NCBI GenBank assembly: GCA_016785225.1
Contig: JAFBJZ010000660.1
Span: 1,116,001 to 1,180,000 of the forward strand
Source: Psettodes erumei
Taxonomy: Eukaryota > Chordata > Actinopteri > Pleuronectiformes > Psettodidae
Direction of reading: 5' to 3'
DNA length: 64,000 nucleotides
Each line of letters begins with the position of its first letter. Positions within the stretch are counted from its first letter, which is position 1. Of the stretch, positions 48,681-59,425 are shown piece after piece. Under the pieces are notes generated by a model. It saw only the letters and a program-made list of their open reading frames with translations. It searched no databases and had not been told where the DNA came from. Position numbers and translations under genes: made by a program.

Positions 48681-49522
48681 GTTAACTTTTTAAAAAAAAA
48701 TGAAATCTTATCTGACCATCTGCGGAGGGAACACCAAGAGCACTGAAATAATGCAGAATCCTTCTTGTGGCTAAACAAACAGCTATGGGCCAACTACAAA
48801 CCAAATGCCTCACATTTATACACAAAGCAGCATTAGTCAATCATCTCATCGTGAAGGTCGTTTTGACATGCACAGAAATGACCACTTGGAGCCCGCTACA
48901 GCTGCTGTTCTGGATAGTAAGTGGAAAACCGACAGAGACAGAATAGTGTGGTCGTTTTGAATAATCAAGCTCACAAAGTTACATTTTGTGCGATGATTAA
49001 ACCCACCACAAAATCTGCTTTCTCCAAACACGAACGCGAGCTGCTGGTACCGATTATAGATTTCGCAGACATTAGTCTTTGGGCATCCGTGGAAACAGGA
49101 GGGCAGTTCCTCCCACTATTAAACATCCACCCATATGGTAACTAATTGACACCATCAGGTGAGGGGGAAATGGCAGGAGGGTATCGGTTCCCTGCCAGGA
49201 ATATTCCCCAGCAAGCTCCAAGCCCTTATTTTGAATTTACGTCATGGCAGCATTGTGAGGATTGTTTAGATGGGTAGAATGAGGAGGCAAGGGGTTGTTT
49301 CTGTGTGGGTGTGCATGTGCCAGTGAGCCTGCCAGGGAAAAGGCACGTACAATGTACAAAGGTCACATGTTCCTCCCCCATACAGTACGCAGTGAGTGCA
49401 GACTACCTTAGATTATCTTTGTAATAGAGAGAGGAGGGTAGGGTGAGGGAAATAAAAATAAACATGTACATTATCAAAGCGGCTTTAAGACTGGGAGATC
49501 ATGGCATATTTGGCACAGAACT

Positions 49523-49528
49523 TTTATT
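49523..49528 (-). other. tsnax: tsnax polyadenylation signal
   Basis: AATAAA on the minus strand, 233 bases past the stop codon. It is the only canonical hexamer I see in this interval on that strand. Confidence 0.6.
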
Positions 49529-49760
49529 CATGCAAAACAACAGAAGTCATCAGATCTTTATCAAAAAAAAAAGATGGTATTTACTGTAACGCTGTTTTTA
49601 CTGTAATAGTAAAATCCAAATGAACGGACATGTCACAAAACATATCAAAGCATCTGTCAAATCCCAATAAGAACACATACAAACAATAAAAGTGGAGCAA
49701 AACTAAAGGAGACAATGACACCACGGAGGACATAAACAATGTTGTTGAAGCCGTGGAGGA

Positions 49761-50138
49761 TTAAACCACTCCTTCCTCAGGGTCCATGAGTGTGGTCCTG
49801 CTGGAGAACACGTCGGCCAGCATGTGCTTGGGGATCTCCGAGCCGCGGACGCGCAGGGTGTAGCAAGCGTCCTCCACTTTGCCCAGGCTCTGTCGCAGCG
49901 TGTGCAGCTTCTTGGACACCTCGTACGGGCCCGTGTTGCCGATGTAGGAGAAACCGTCGTGGATCTGCCGCAGGAACTGGCTCAGCTGGAAGGGCGTGTC
50001 GATGTCGCCGTTGCCCACGCTGCTGATGCACATCCGCATCAGCTCCCCGGTCAGGTCGGCCACGCCGAGCAGGTAGTCTGAGGGCGTCACCTGGAAGGTC
50101 AGGACCTGAGCGCCGAGCGGCAGAGCTTCAGCTGCGCC
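49761..50138 (-). CDS. tsnax: tsnax exon 6, C-terminal
   Basis: 378 coding nt after CGCATGCAG. It encodes DYLLGVADLTGELMRMCISS, DTPFQLSQFLRQIHDGFSYI, GNTGPYEVSKKL and VRGSEIPKHMLADVFSSRTT, ending EEGVV and TAA. Confidence 0.98.
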   Translation of the reverse strand, partial: GAAEALPLGAQVLTFQVTPSDYLLGVADLTGELMRMCISSVGNGDIDTPFQLSQFLRQIHDGFSYIGNTGPYEVSKKLHTLRQSLGKVEDACYTLRVRGSEIPKHMLADVFSSRTTLMDPEEGVV

Positions 50139-53100
50139 CTGCATGCGAGGAAAACATGATGAGAAGGAAGATAAAAATCGCACATGAATGTCAACAAAAG
50201 ACGTAGATTATCAAAACTCTTTGGGGAATTCTTTTTTTTTTTTTTCAGCTGCGCGCACAAATTCATATCCGAGCAGGTTTTACACACAAGACTGATGACT
50301 GGTGGCAACAATATTTACAAGATGTGATTGTTACACTGCGCAGCTGTGCTTTTAGGGAAAAGCTCTGAGCCACAAATAAACAAAGTCCAATCTCTCTAAA
50401 GCATGATGATAGTTTTACTACAAAATATTGAGGCTTAACAGACAGAGTGGATAAAATAACATAATGATACATAATGCTTTCAAATGCAGTACATAACACC
50501 GCCCAACGATGCCTTTGCGTGCCACCACACTACATTGAAAGGAAATGTAAAATAACTTTAAAAAAAAACAACACAATGACAGTCTTTAAAAAAAAATTGT
50601 ATGACAGTTGGGGGAATGACTGCTTTCCTGCCGAGAGATGAAAAGACGGGCAACGCTCTTGCATCTGTGCACTTAACAAGAAGCCAATGACTTTAATTTT
50701 GGACAGAACCAGGCTGCATGCTTCATATTTAGGGCGGGGGGGGGCAAATTCGGAAAAGAAAGCAAAAAGGTGCCTTTCCCAAAAACGGCGTTGTTCCCTT
50801 GATTATATGTGACTTTTTGAAGAAAAAAAAAACATGAAACATTAAAACTGACTGCACAAAGCAAACAGCTAAACCACAGTCGTCTTTATGTTAGGACCCA
50901 CCTTCTCTGTTCTCATGAACACCAGTCTGGCGTTGATCTCCTCCAGGCTGATGAGGCTGCGGTGGCGGATGTAGTGGAGGAAAGAGACGGCCTCCACATA
51001 CTCCTGGACCCCTAATGCATGAGATTACATTAGAAGGGATTACCACAAGACGCTGGCTGTTTAAACAGGATGGTGGGCAGTCGGCGCTGTTATTTTTCTC
51101 CATATTTGCACCTGTGGGTTATTAAAATACTGAAGAGAAGGTCAGCCACGTATCCAATGGGCACAGCACTGAGAGTGTGTGTAAACACTACATGGTATCT
51201 GCACAGTATAGATCACAGATGCAGATAGGGATTCAAATAAAACTTGTTTCCTGTCACAGCCTTTTGGCCGAACAACAGTGGCCATTTTTTTCTGGTACGC
51301 CGAGATGACCCCTCATTTGTATTCTGGCCCTGTGTCAACAACAATCAAATAATCACAGGACGGAAGACTTTGTGTCTGAAGTTTACTTTTGGAGCGGCAA
51401 TTGAACTTCAAAGGGGCTCCTATCTCCCTGCAGCTCGCCACAGTGTGCTACAGGGAGCCGGGAGGAGGATCTGCTTCATCTCCGCTTCACTCGGAAGACC
51501 TTTCACTGCTCTTGTTAGGGTTTTAGAGCAAATCACACCAGCATTTTTAAACACCAGCCAAAGCCACTGATACCTTGTTGACAGTCTAATCACAAACCCG
51601 CCGAGCCCCTATTGTCCGTGGGATTTCTTTAACCTTTGATTTTTAGAACAAGAGGATTGCGCTCATATTTGAGAAAATCCTTATTTGACTAAATAACACC
51701 CAAGCGTGCCTTTTTCAAAGCTTTAACTTCAGCCTTTGCTTGTTGCTTTGATGTTTTTAATGGTAGAGAGAAATTATTACGATGTCATACCATGTATTTT
51801 AGGGAATTTTAATGTTTTTCAGAGCTCATGTCCTATGGCCATGTAGTAAATAGCATCAGTCATGCTTTTTATGCCCAGCCCCTGGCCTTTATTTGGAATT
51901 TTTTTTTTCATAACCTTTATCAACAACCACAAAAAAATGCCACAAACATGTAAACACTGCCGGCGCCTCCACAGCTGTGACATGGAGAACACGACCCAGT
52001 CTGAGACGGTCAGGATGTGACATGAAAAGGTTACACTGTCTTTGAGGCATGCGGGTCGAGTTCAGTTCCTGAGTTTACTGCCAGGAGCTGTTTTCGACGT
52101 TTGCTGTGAAGCTGCAGCTACCTTTGCTCACTGAGACCCAGAAAAACAACAACAGCAGCAAAAAAAAAAAAGCCGCTGAAGGTAGTGTATAAACAATGAC
52201 TCAGGCATAAACCCGCTGGAAAATACCAGGTTTTACTGGCACAGCAGCTGGAAATGTTAGAGGTTTGCAAAACGATAAGAGACTCATTCATGCACCCAGA
52301 ATGCTGAATGTAGTGCATGAGCGCCGGCGGATGATTTCAAGATTAAGCGAGCTTAATGTTTGACCACAGAGCGGATCACTGAGTTGCAGGTGAACCCCAT
52401 GACAAGTCCCACCAGCACACTTGTGTTTGCACTGTCTCGTACAGTAGCCGCTAGCCGGGGCAAGCTAAAAGCTTATCAAAGCGCTGCGCCGCCCTGTTAT
52501 CAGCGGCAATTACTTTCAGATTCAGCCCACAATATCTTTAATGGTCCTTATATAAAAAGCAGACCGATTACACATGCATGGAGACTACTCGTCCAGCCAA
52601 GATTATCTGGAGTGCCCGTGCAGTGAGCCCAGTCTCAATCTAATAAAGACGATAAAAATGGGGGGGGTGGGTGAAAGGTCTAATTGGTGGGAACTGCCAC
52701 TGGTCACGTCGCAGAGGATGCAGCAGTGATTCCTGAGTGACCACAATCTAAAAATGACTTCCCCAGCTGCTAGATAACAGCTAACCCTCGCTCCCAGTAA
52801 TGTTTTCCTCCAAACTCTGCAGACATTTTGGCTACGCCAACAAAAACTGATATTGATGCTAGTGGGAAAACAACTTTATCAGAGGGTGTGTCTATCACAT
52901 TCATGCCTGCATCAAGGTCATGCTCTCACTGCTCTCTATCAGAGGCGCGACAATAAATCTCGAGCACAAAAGTGGAGATTGAGGTGATAGCAGCACGGCT
53001 AAGAGGATTCCTCAGAAAAGCTCCTGTGTAATTGACTTTTTAGCCTGTGTCCTTTGCACAAGCTTACGTGTCATTTTTCGAGATTTATTGTCATATTGAG

Positions 53101-55328
53101 AGAAATCAGAACCCGTATACATCTGCATGCATTTCAGAGCTCAGCCAAAGCTACTGTGAATAGGAGCAGTCGAACAAGTGGATAATTTACAGTATCTTTC
53201 CGACAATATTCCCTCATACCACTGTCCCTCCACTGTAGCTCAACCAGGAAACAAACATTTACTTGCGCCACATGCTGTAAATATTGCTCAGAATAAATGA
53301 TTGCTTCACAAATCAATGAAAACAGCTCGGTAATACCAAACATCCCAGGTGAGAGATGAAGTGAAAATATAGGTCACATCTCTTGCATCACTTTGCAGGC
53401 CTGGAAATGTGAACGCGCTCAACCTGCCTCTCAACTCTGAGCAGAGAAAATAAAAGTGGTTGAGCCGACTGATCTGAAGTGTTTTCCCTGCTTAACACTT
53501 GCAATCCTTTCATATTTCAATTATATATTTTTTGAGAATACATCCACACGATTTTAGAAAAACTGTACAACTTGTCTTTAACTCCCTCTTTTCACAAACT
53601 CAATATGAACAAGTGATTACTATTGTCGGTCTAATTTCAAGTTGACAACCACTATTTCCTTTTATCTGTGTGGTACAAAAAGTATCTTTTCTACAATAAT
53701 CTTTCTCACAATTTAGCCTTAATCATTTTTGCATGCACTCCAATGCAAGACTATGATACAATGCAATATCAGATCAGATATCAGATATTAGAAACAGCCA
53801 CATATGTTCATACTGGGTCCGTTTTCTCGCGTTTTTAAATCAATATGAAAATTGTATGAAAACGCACCTGGAGTGAAGGCTCTGTGAAACTGATAGATGT
53901 CTTCTCCCCTGAGCTCTTCGGCAATTTGACCAATTTTCTGTCGGACTCCATCCAGTTTTGCATCTGCTTCATTCAGAATGTCCTCTGCATCTGGTACACT
54001 TCCAATCCAGAAAGAATCAAAAGTTAGAAGTGCAAGGTCTGCAAGATATACGTAATTTTAGAATGCTCTCAAGAACAGAAATTACATTGTACTACTCCAA
54101 TGCATTAGGACACTTCATCCTTACACAAACTGTTTCCAAAACTAGAAACCAATGCACAAAGACCTGAAATGATGAAATATTCAATATTCTTTAATTTTAG
54201 CCCCTTAAAATAAGAAAACAGAACAATTACATCTAAATCCTCTGTAATAACATGGAAATCCTCAAACTGAGCATCATCCTGAAGAAAACCATTATCCTTT
54301 TTTTTAAAACTGTACCAATTAGCATGTGTTTCTACAATAGTACACACCTGGTGACTCTATGCAAAAGAAAAATGGTCCTCTTGCTTTCAATGGTAATGTC
54401 CCGAGAGATCTTAACAAGACGCTCGTGTTTGTCGTGTTTGGTGTCAAGCTCCTGCTGGAAGACTTAAAATCAGAATAAAAATGAGTTTGAATACAGATAC
54501 AGTCAAAATGTTTGTGAAATACAGCAGCCACGTGGGTGTAAAATGTAATCAGAGTGCTGAGGATGCCGTTACCTTTGAAAGCAGCAGTGACAGGTGAGGA
54601 GGAGTTGGCACTCATGGTGTCGCGATCCTGCCCTGCGTCGGCATTTTTCCGTGGACATCCTTCAGCTGGCAGGAGACAGAACAAGTCAAGACGACACTGC
54701 AGCTTGCATTCGGTAATTAATGCGTTCAGTGGATGTCATTTTCCTAAACTGATTTTGGCGAACGAAAGGGACATACAACCACTTCTGCAAGTGTGGATCA
54801 TTTTACACGTTTACTTGTAAAACCGTAACCATGTTAATTTATGGGAATCTATTGCTAGTTTTGGTCAGATATATGTCAAGAAAATGGCATAAATTCACTG
54901 GTTCCGGCAATTAAAATAAATATATTTCCTGGATGTCTGATGGCAAACTGCCTACGTGTGGGTTGTGTTAGTCGGACAAATCGAGCTATATTGAGAAATA
55001 AGCTTGGGCTGTGGGGAAAGTTGAAGGACAACCACATGTACGACTAACACAAATAATAACCTGCAGTTACCAAAAAAAAAAGAAGAAGCTGTGATAACAA
55101 CACGGCCGACTGACAGTTTAAACATCAATTTCGAATGATTTGTCACTAAAGTTCAACGACAACAATTAGCATGTTGTATGTTAGTTTCATCATCTTTACT
55201 GTTAGCTGAATAATTCGGAGCTAAACCAGTGACATTTCCCATGTGGATGACAGTAACTGACACAACACATTGTATGAACATTGTCTGTCTTCGTCTCAAA
55301 ATCTGAACTTACCTTCTCGCTTATTCAT
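49761..55328 (-). CDS. tsnax: tsnax, translin-associated factor X (six exons, spliced)
   Basis: TSNAX (TRAX) is the catalytic, Mg-dependent subunit that combines with translin into the octameric C3PO endoribonuclease. C3PO removes the passenger strand during RISC activation and also processes tRNA leaders. The six exons join in phase to 843 nt, or 280 residues (human 290). The all-helical translin fold is recognisable throughout: FQQELDTKHDKHERLVKISR, GQIAEELRGEDIYQFHRAF, VQEYVEAVSF, SDYLLGVADLTGELMRMCIS, and GNTGPYEVSKKLHTL. The acidic residues of the active site are present (E122 and E125 in EYVEA; D183 and E187 in DLTGE). The loop before exon 6 is shorter than in human. It lies upstream of disc1 on the same strand and head-to-head with egln1, as in human. 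Confidence 0.98.
50902..51011 (-). CDS. tsnax: tsnax exon 5
   Basis: 110 nt between CATTAG and GTGGGT. It encodes GVQEYVEAVSFLHYIRHRSL then ISLEEINARLVFMRTEK, including the two catalytic Glu of EYVEA. It leaves phase 0. Confidence 0.96.
53868..53998 (-). CDS. tsnax: tsnax exon 4
   Basis: 131 nt between TGGAAG and GTGCGT. It encodes VPDAEDILNEADAKLDGVRQ then KIGQIAEELRGEDIYQFHRA. It leaves phase 1. Confidence 0.96.
54348..54462 (-). CDS. tsnax: tsnax exon 3
   Basis: 115 nt between TTTTAAG and GTGTGT. It encodes FQQELDTKHDKHERLVKISR then DITIESKRTIFLLHRVT, nearly identical to human. The split first codon gives Val where human has Ser. It leaves phase 2. Confidence 0.97.
54573..54665 (-). CDS. 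tsnax: tsnax exon 2
   Basis: 93 nt between CCTGCCAG and GTAACG. It encodes the disordered basic and polar N-terminus, ending MSANSSSPVTAAFK, matching human NSSSPVMLAFK. It leaves phase 1. The following intron is only 110 bp. Confidence 0.95.
55313..55328 (-). CDS. tsnax: tsnax exon 1 (coding part)
   Basis: Sixteen coding bases (MNKRE plus one base) before the donor AAG|GTAAGT. The short coding start resembles human MSNKEG. It leaves phase 1. Confidence 0.85.
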
Positions 55329-55559
55329 GCCTTCAGTGTCGCTTTCCCTTTAGTTACCCTTTTAAATAAATGTGACTATTTTAAACTCGGTTAGTGTTGT
55401 GCGTTAACTGTGTTTAGCCACGAACGACCATGCAGCCAAACAGATGTAAAACGGCAGACTGCTTCTCATCTGCCAGGGACCATTCAGATCACGAAACTAA
55501 ACAGCTCCGCTAACTCGGCGAAGAAACCGCGTATTGAGAAAAAAATAAACAGACTTGCT

Positions 55560-55720
55560 TAAAGCCTAACGTCCTTCCATGCGAAAGGAAACGTGTTTTT
55601 AATAACAGGCATTCACGTGGACGTCATTCATCGCGGGCCTTCAGCGCCGTTCACACGCGTAGCAGGAAGTGATGCGCAGTGCATCTTGGGAGACGTAGTA
55701 GGAGAGAAACGTGGCATTTG
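55560..55720 (-). promoter_or_regulatory. tsnax: tsnax promoter with ETS and ZNF143-like element
   Basis: On the minus strand, ACTACGTCTCCCAAGATGC, followed closely by TGCGC, resembles the ZNF143/THAP11 site ACTACAATTCCCAGAATGC (about 55681–55699). The ETS core CACTTCCTG follows at about 55664–55672. A CACGTG lies at 55614–55619 and a TGACGT at 55621–55626. They stand 290–370 bases upstream of the tsnax ATG and point towards it. Confidence 0.6.
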
Positions 55721-56954
55721 TTTTCATTGCACCATTTCCCCCAATTTATCAAAGTTATAAATGCTATTTTCTTATTGGGAAATAATTAAAATAAAGCAGG
55801 TGTAAACAAATTAAACTACGGTTCATTCTATTGTTTAAGATGCAGAATCCTTCTTGATATATCACCATCATATTTTAGTGCTCGATGTTGATTTTTTTAA
55901 TAGGCATTCTGTATCATACATTGTTGACTGTTAAAGATGCTGATTATAAGCACATTACTAAGTTCAACTTATTCAGTAGGGAGTGTCACGGGCCCGCCCT
56001 TGCAGCCAAAACACTTTTTGTTTCCAGTTACTGCAAAACCCAGATTGAGGAACAAGTCATCTCCAGACTGCCATCCTAAACTGGTCTGTGTCGTTTGTTG
56101 CTATTAAAATATGTTTCATCCAACCTTTCTTGATCAGATTACTCGCTTCTCTCCAGTAACCCCTCCTCCAGGGACTCCTGCAGACTGTGTACGTGCCACA
56201 CGACTGGTGCCAACTTGAGCTTGCGCTTTGCCTTCTGCACAGCACGCTCCCTGACATTCAGACAGCCGTTTCACTAATCGGTGCGGTAAATAAAAGGCCC
56301 AATAGACCCACAATATAGAAAATGATATTTTCATTGGAACATAAGTTTAAACTTGATTTTTAAAAAATCTGATCAAAATGTGTAACAATATGCATTCCGA
56401 TAGTCGATTTAAAGTCCCTCTCACTCTCAATCATAAGCTTGATCAAACGGCCATAACTATCAAATCAATATATTATAACAGTAGCAAAATGTTTATGCAA
56501 AATATTCTTTTGTTGTGTGAAAGGAATTTCACACATGCGAGCCAGGAATGAGGGCAAAACACACTGACGTTGACGTTGACTGATGATGCCTTCAATTGCT
56601 CCCCTCAAGCTCCCACATTCGAGCGTTCGACCTGCTGGGTTTTCCATGCCTCTGCTTTTCACACGCATTGTCGTGTTTCATAATCAAGGTGCAGATGGCT
56701 ACTTTCTCGTGCTGCAGGTGGAAAATGTGCACCAGACATTCCAGGGATGTTCTATGTAAAATCATAATTTGTTCTTGAGCAGCCAACACAACGTCCATAT
56801 CCCAGTTTGAATCAAAGGTTATGTAAATACAAGTCCGAACATTTGCTCGGAAATCCATTTTTGGTCAAGTATCTGAGATATGCCTCTCTCTCTACACATA
56901 ACCTCAATATTGTGGTAAAGACAGTATGTTTTATAAAATGTAGCTTTGCCAAAT

Positions 56955-57260
56955 CAGAAACTTTACCTATACCTATACCTGTACTGAAGTAAAAGTAGCA
57001 ATACCACATTGCAAAAATAGTTAACATACTTAACATACTATATGTATAATCAGCAAAATGCTCTCAAGTATCCAAAAATTTAAGTGGACTATTTCCTTTC
57101 AGATTGTTGTATGATTTATTTTAAACTATTTATGATATTGGATAAATACGAATGCAATAAGGTTGCTGGTTGGTCGTGTTAATTTAATATATTCTGTGCT
57201 GTTGAATCGTTTAATTTAAAGACATGAATCAGAATTCATAAAAGTATAACATTATACCTC
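56955..57260 (+). repeat. diverged teleost repeat (GAAGTAAAAGTAGCAATACC type)
   Basis: TGAAGTAAAAGTAGCAATACC, CATTGCAAAAATA and AATCAGCAAAATG followed by CTCAAGTAT are hallmarks of a repeat seen throughout percomorph genomes. The right border is vague. Confidence 0.55.
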
Positions 57261-57439
57261 AAATTATAAATTGTTGGACTTTCTACTACTGATTGTATGT
57301 CACTGAAGATACAGATCATAGAGAATAATCACTCTGGCTGTTCTACTGGGGCCGAGGGGTCTAGTCAAGATGACATTTATAACTTTTTTTATTGATTGAC
57401 CACAGGCGCACATTATCATGACATGCTCCCCGTTCCCGC

Positions 57440-57883
57440 TGCCATGACATTGATTAACTTCTTCCACGTGTCTCGAGCCATTTTATGAAATTAGTCTGTC
57501 TCATAGTCCGCGAATGCATCGCAGGAGGGGCGGTGCTTGCGGCCGAACGTCACAGTAGGCTGGACCCCAGATAGGCTGAGCACACATTGAGCGGCGCCAT
57601 GCACGACCCTCAGACTAACCGCTAGCCAGCAGAAATGCCTCCTGAAGACCTCGACCCAGCCCGAAATGTTCGGTCTCGGGCACACGCTGTCGTGTTATTT
57701 CACTGATACAGGATGTGAGGAGGGACTGCTCATGCTAAAATGGCGAGGTTTTGAGTCTAACTTTTCCGTTTCGCTTGGTGTAGCGTGGCAGAGGCAGTGG
57801 ATCGTTTCCAAAGTTGTCGGTTAGCAGGGCGCGTGTGAAGGATCGGTATTAAAGGCGCAGTGCACCCCGTTGTAGACGCAAAC
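57440..57883 (+). promoter_or_regulatory. egln1: egln1 proximal promoter and 5' leader
   Basis: A moderately CpG-rich stretch without a TATA box. It contains CACGTG at 57465–57470 (which includes the HIF core ACGTG), a GC box GGGGCGG at 57527–57533, a CRE-like GTGACGTT (minus) near 57545–57552, and GCGTG cores near 57783 and 57831. Mammalian EGLN1 is itself HIF-induced. These motifs fit that but are short. Confidence 0.5.
57732..57824 (+). other. upstream ORF before egln1
   Basis: A 30-codon frame with ATG at 57732 and TAG at 57822–57824 ends 59 bases before the egln1 start. A second ATG at 57740 opens a four-codon frame. These matter only if the transcript starts upstream of 57732, which is unknown. 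Confidence 0.35.
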
Positions 57884-58591
57884 ATGGAGAAGCAGCAGCA
57901 GAGCGACTTGGACCGAGACCGACAGTACTGTGAACTTTGTGGGAAAATGGAGAACCTCCTCAAGTGCGGTAGGTGCCGGAGTTCCTTCTACTGCAGCAAG
58001 GAGCACCAGAAACAGCACTGGAAGGAACACAAGCTCATTTGCAAGGAGGCGGACAAGGCGCAGCTTCCCAAACAGAAGCCCGAGCAGGCGTCGCCGGCGG
58101 GGGACGACAAGGCACCAGAGAAATACGGTGAAAGGAAGAGCCCCGAGCAGGCGGACAGTGCATCCTCACTGCAGACCACCGACACGGAGGCACCTGGGCT
58201 CGGCGACAGTCCGGGAGAGGACGGCTCAAACATTACCGCCACACCTAATGGACAGACCAGCTCATCCCCTCAGAAACTTGCCATGGAGTACATAATCCCG
58301 TGTATGAACAAGCATGGCATATGCGTGGTGGACAACTTTTTAGGAGTAGAGATCGGACTGGGCATTCTGGAGAATGTCAAAGCCCTGCACAAAACGGGCA
58401 GGTTCACTGACGGACAGTTGGTCAGTCAAAAAAGCGACTCCACGAAAGACATCCGAGGGGACAAAATCACGTGGATAGAGGGGCGAGAAGCCGGCTGCGA
58501 GAAGATCCGCTTTCTAATGAGTCGCATGGACGACTTGATCAGACATTGTAACGGCAAACTGGGAAACTACTCAATAAATGGAAGGACAAAA
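57884..58591 (+). CDS. egln1: egln1 (PHD2) exon 1, partial gene
   Basis: EGLN1 is the 2-oxoglutarate, Fe(II) and oxygen-dependent prolyl hydroxylase that marks HIF-alpha for VHL-mediated degradation. This exon encodes 236 residues. Residues 16–53 form the MYND zinc finger (ligands C16, C19, C28, C31, C37, H41, H49, C53), beginning DRQYCELCGKMENLLKCGRC. A low-complexity linker follows (about 54–140), then the first part of the hydroxylase domain: EYIIPCMNKHGICVVDNFLG, DGQLVSQKSDSTKDIRGDKI, DDLIRHCNGKLGNY. The donor AAA|GTAAGT after NGRTK sits at the human exon 1 border. The linker is shorter than in human, whose exon 1 encodes about 297 residues. The start AAACATGG has a good Kozak context. 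The exons carrying the His-Asp-His iron triad lie beyond the right edge. Teleosts can have egln1a and egln1b, and I cannot say which this is. Confidence 0.97.
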
Positions 58592-59337
58592 GTAAGTATA
58601 TAACCGGCGGTCCGAAATCTCGGGTGTTCGCCACGCCTGTTTGTCCCGCTGGTCTGCTCATTTACACCTGCCGAGCAGCTCGGCCACCTTTTTTTTTTTT
58701 TTTTTTTTAAACGAACACACAAAAACAAAACAAAACGAAACGGCGGCACTCGGGCTCCGTGGCACAGAAATGACGATCAGCCTTGCGCGTACGTGACAAG
58801 TCGCGATCGGGCCGGTGACACCCGGCGCTCTGAGACGCATGCACCGCGTCATCATTACTCTCGGCATCTGCTAACGCGTTCGCTAATCGGACCTGACTTC
58901 ATGTGTCAGAAAAGGCCAGTAATTCCCCTCTAACTCCAGGTTAAAGCGCGGCTAAAGCCCCGAGTCAGAAAGGTGGATTATTTCATCAACGCGCGACATT
59001 TTTCTGTCTGTCTGTCACTGTCGCGAGTCAAACGTTCGCGGGGAACACGTCTCAGAAGGCCCCGGCTTCAGCAGGGAGTTAGTCATGAAGCAAGACATGT
59101 TGACTTTTAGCTTTTTTTCCTGCTTCTCGCGCATTAGTATTTAATCTGGCCTGTATTATGTGACTCACTCACTGATTATATATATATAACATATCACCTT
59201 GCAATACTCTTAAGTTAGCCAGCAACACAAAACACTACCAAAACCACCATCCAAGTGAATCAACCTCTCTTGGAAACATTTCTCAACACAATATGAGCAT
59301 GACGTTAATGCAGGTACAATTGATTGCAGTGGTGTTG

Positions 59338-59425
59338 GGCTGCAACTTCCAATTACTTTCTCAGTAATTGCTTTTGGTCCGGAAAATGTAAATAAATAAC
59401 TGATTTAATCGGCTTATTTCTTCAG
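59338..59425 (+). repeat. diverged teleost repeat (GGCTGCAACT type)
   Basis: GGCTGCAACTTCCAATTACT, then TTCTCAGTAATTG, then TTTGGTCCGGAAAATGT keep the order of a common fish repeat with CAACTAACGATTATTTTC and TTTGGTCTATAAAATGT. Confidence 0.5.

Larger units (their letters stand above)
46261..49522. other. disc1–tsnax intergenic region
   Basis: AT-rich non-coding DNA containing an (AT)n array at 46557–46585, GCTAGC-rich repeat-like stretches at 47085–47155 and 47278–47340, and a CTCF-like motif at 48664–48680. No gene is seen. The two genes are about 3.9 kb apart. Confidence 0.75.
55329..57883. other. divergent intergenic region, tsnax–egln1
   Basis: 2.55 kb between two head-to-head genes. 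The proximal promoters lie at each end. The middle is AT-rich, with a diverged teleost repeat at about 56955–57260. No other gene is seen. In human SPRTN lies on the far side of EGLN1, and no trace of it is expected or seen here. Confidence 0.8.

Noticed and set aside
48752..48770. ATGCAGAATCCTTCTTG also found near 55840
   Set aside because: A 17-base exact match with no similarity on either side. This can arise by chance in 64 kb of AT-rich DNA.
49777..50081. Overlapping frames in tsnax exon 6
   Set aside because: They are alternate-frame and antisense shadows of a well-conserved coding exon.
58592..58603. Continuation of the egln1 frame past 58591
   Set aside because: It adds only three residues before a stop and runs over a strong GTAAGT donor at the known exon border.
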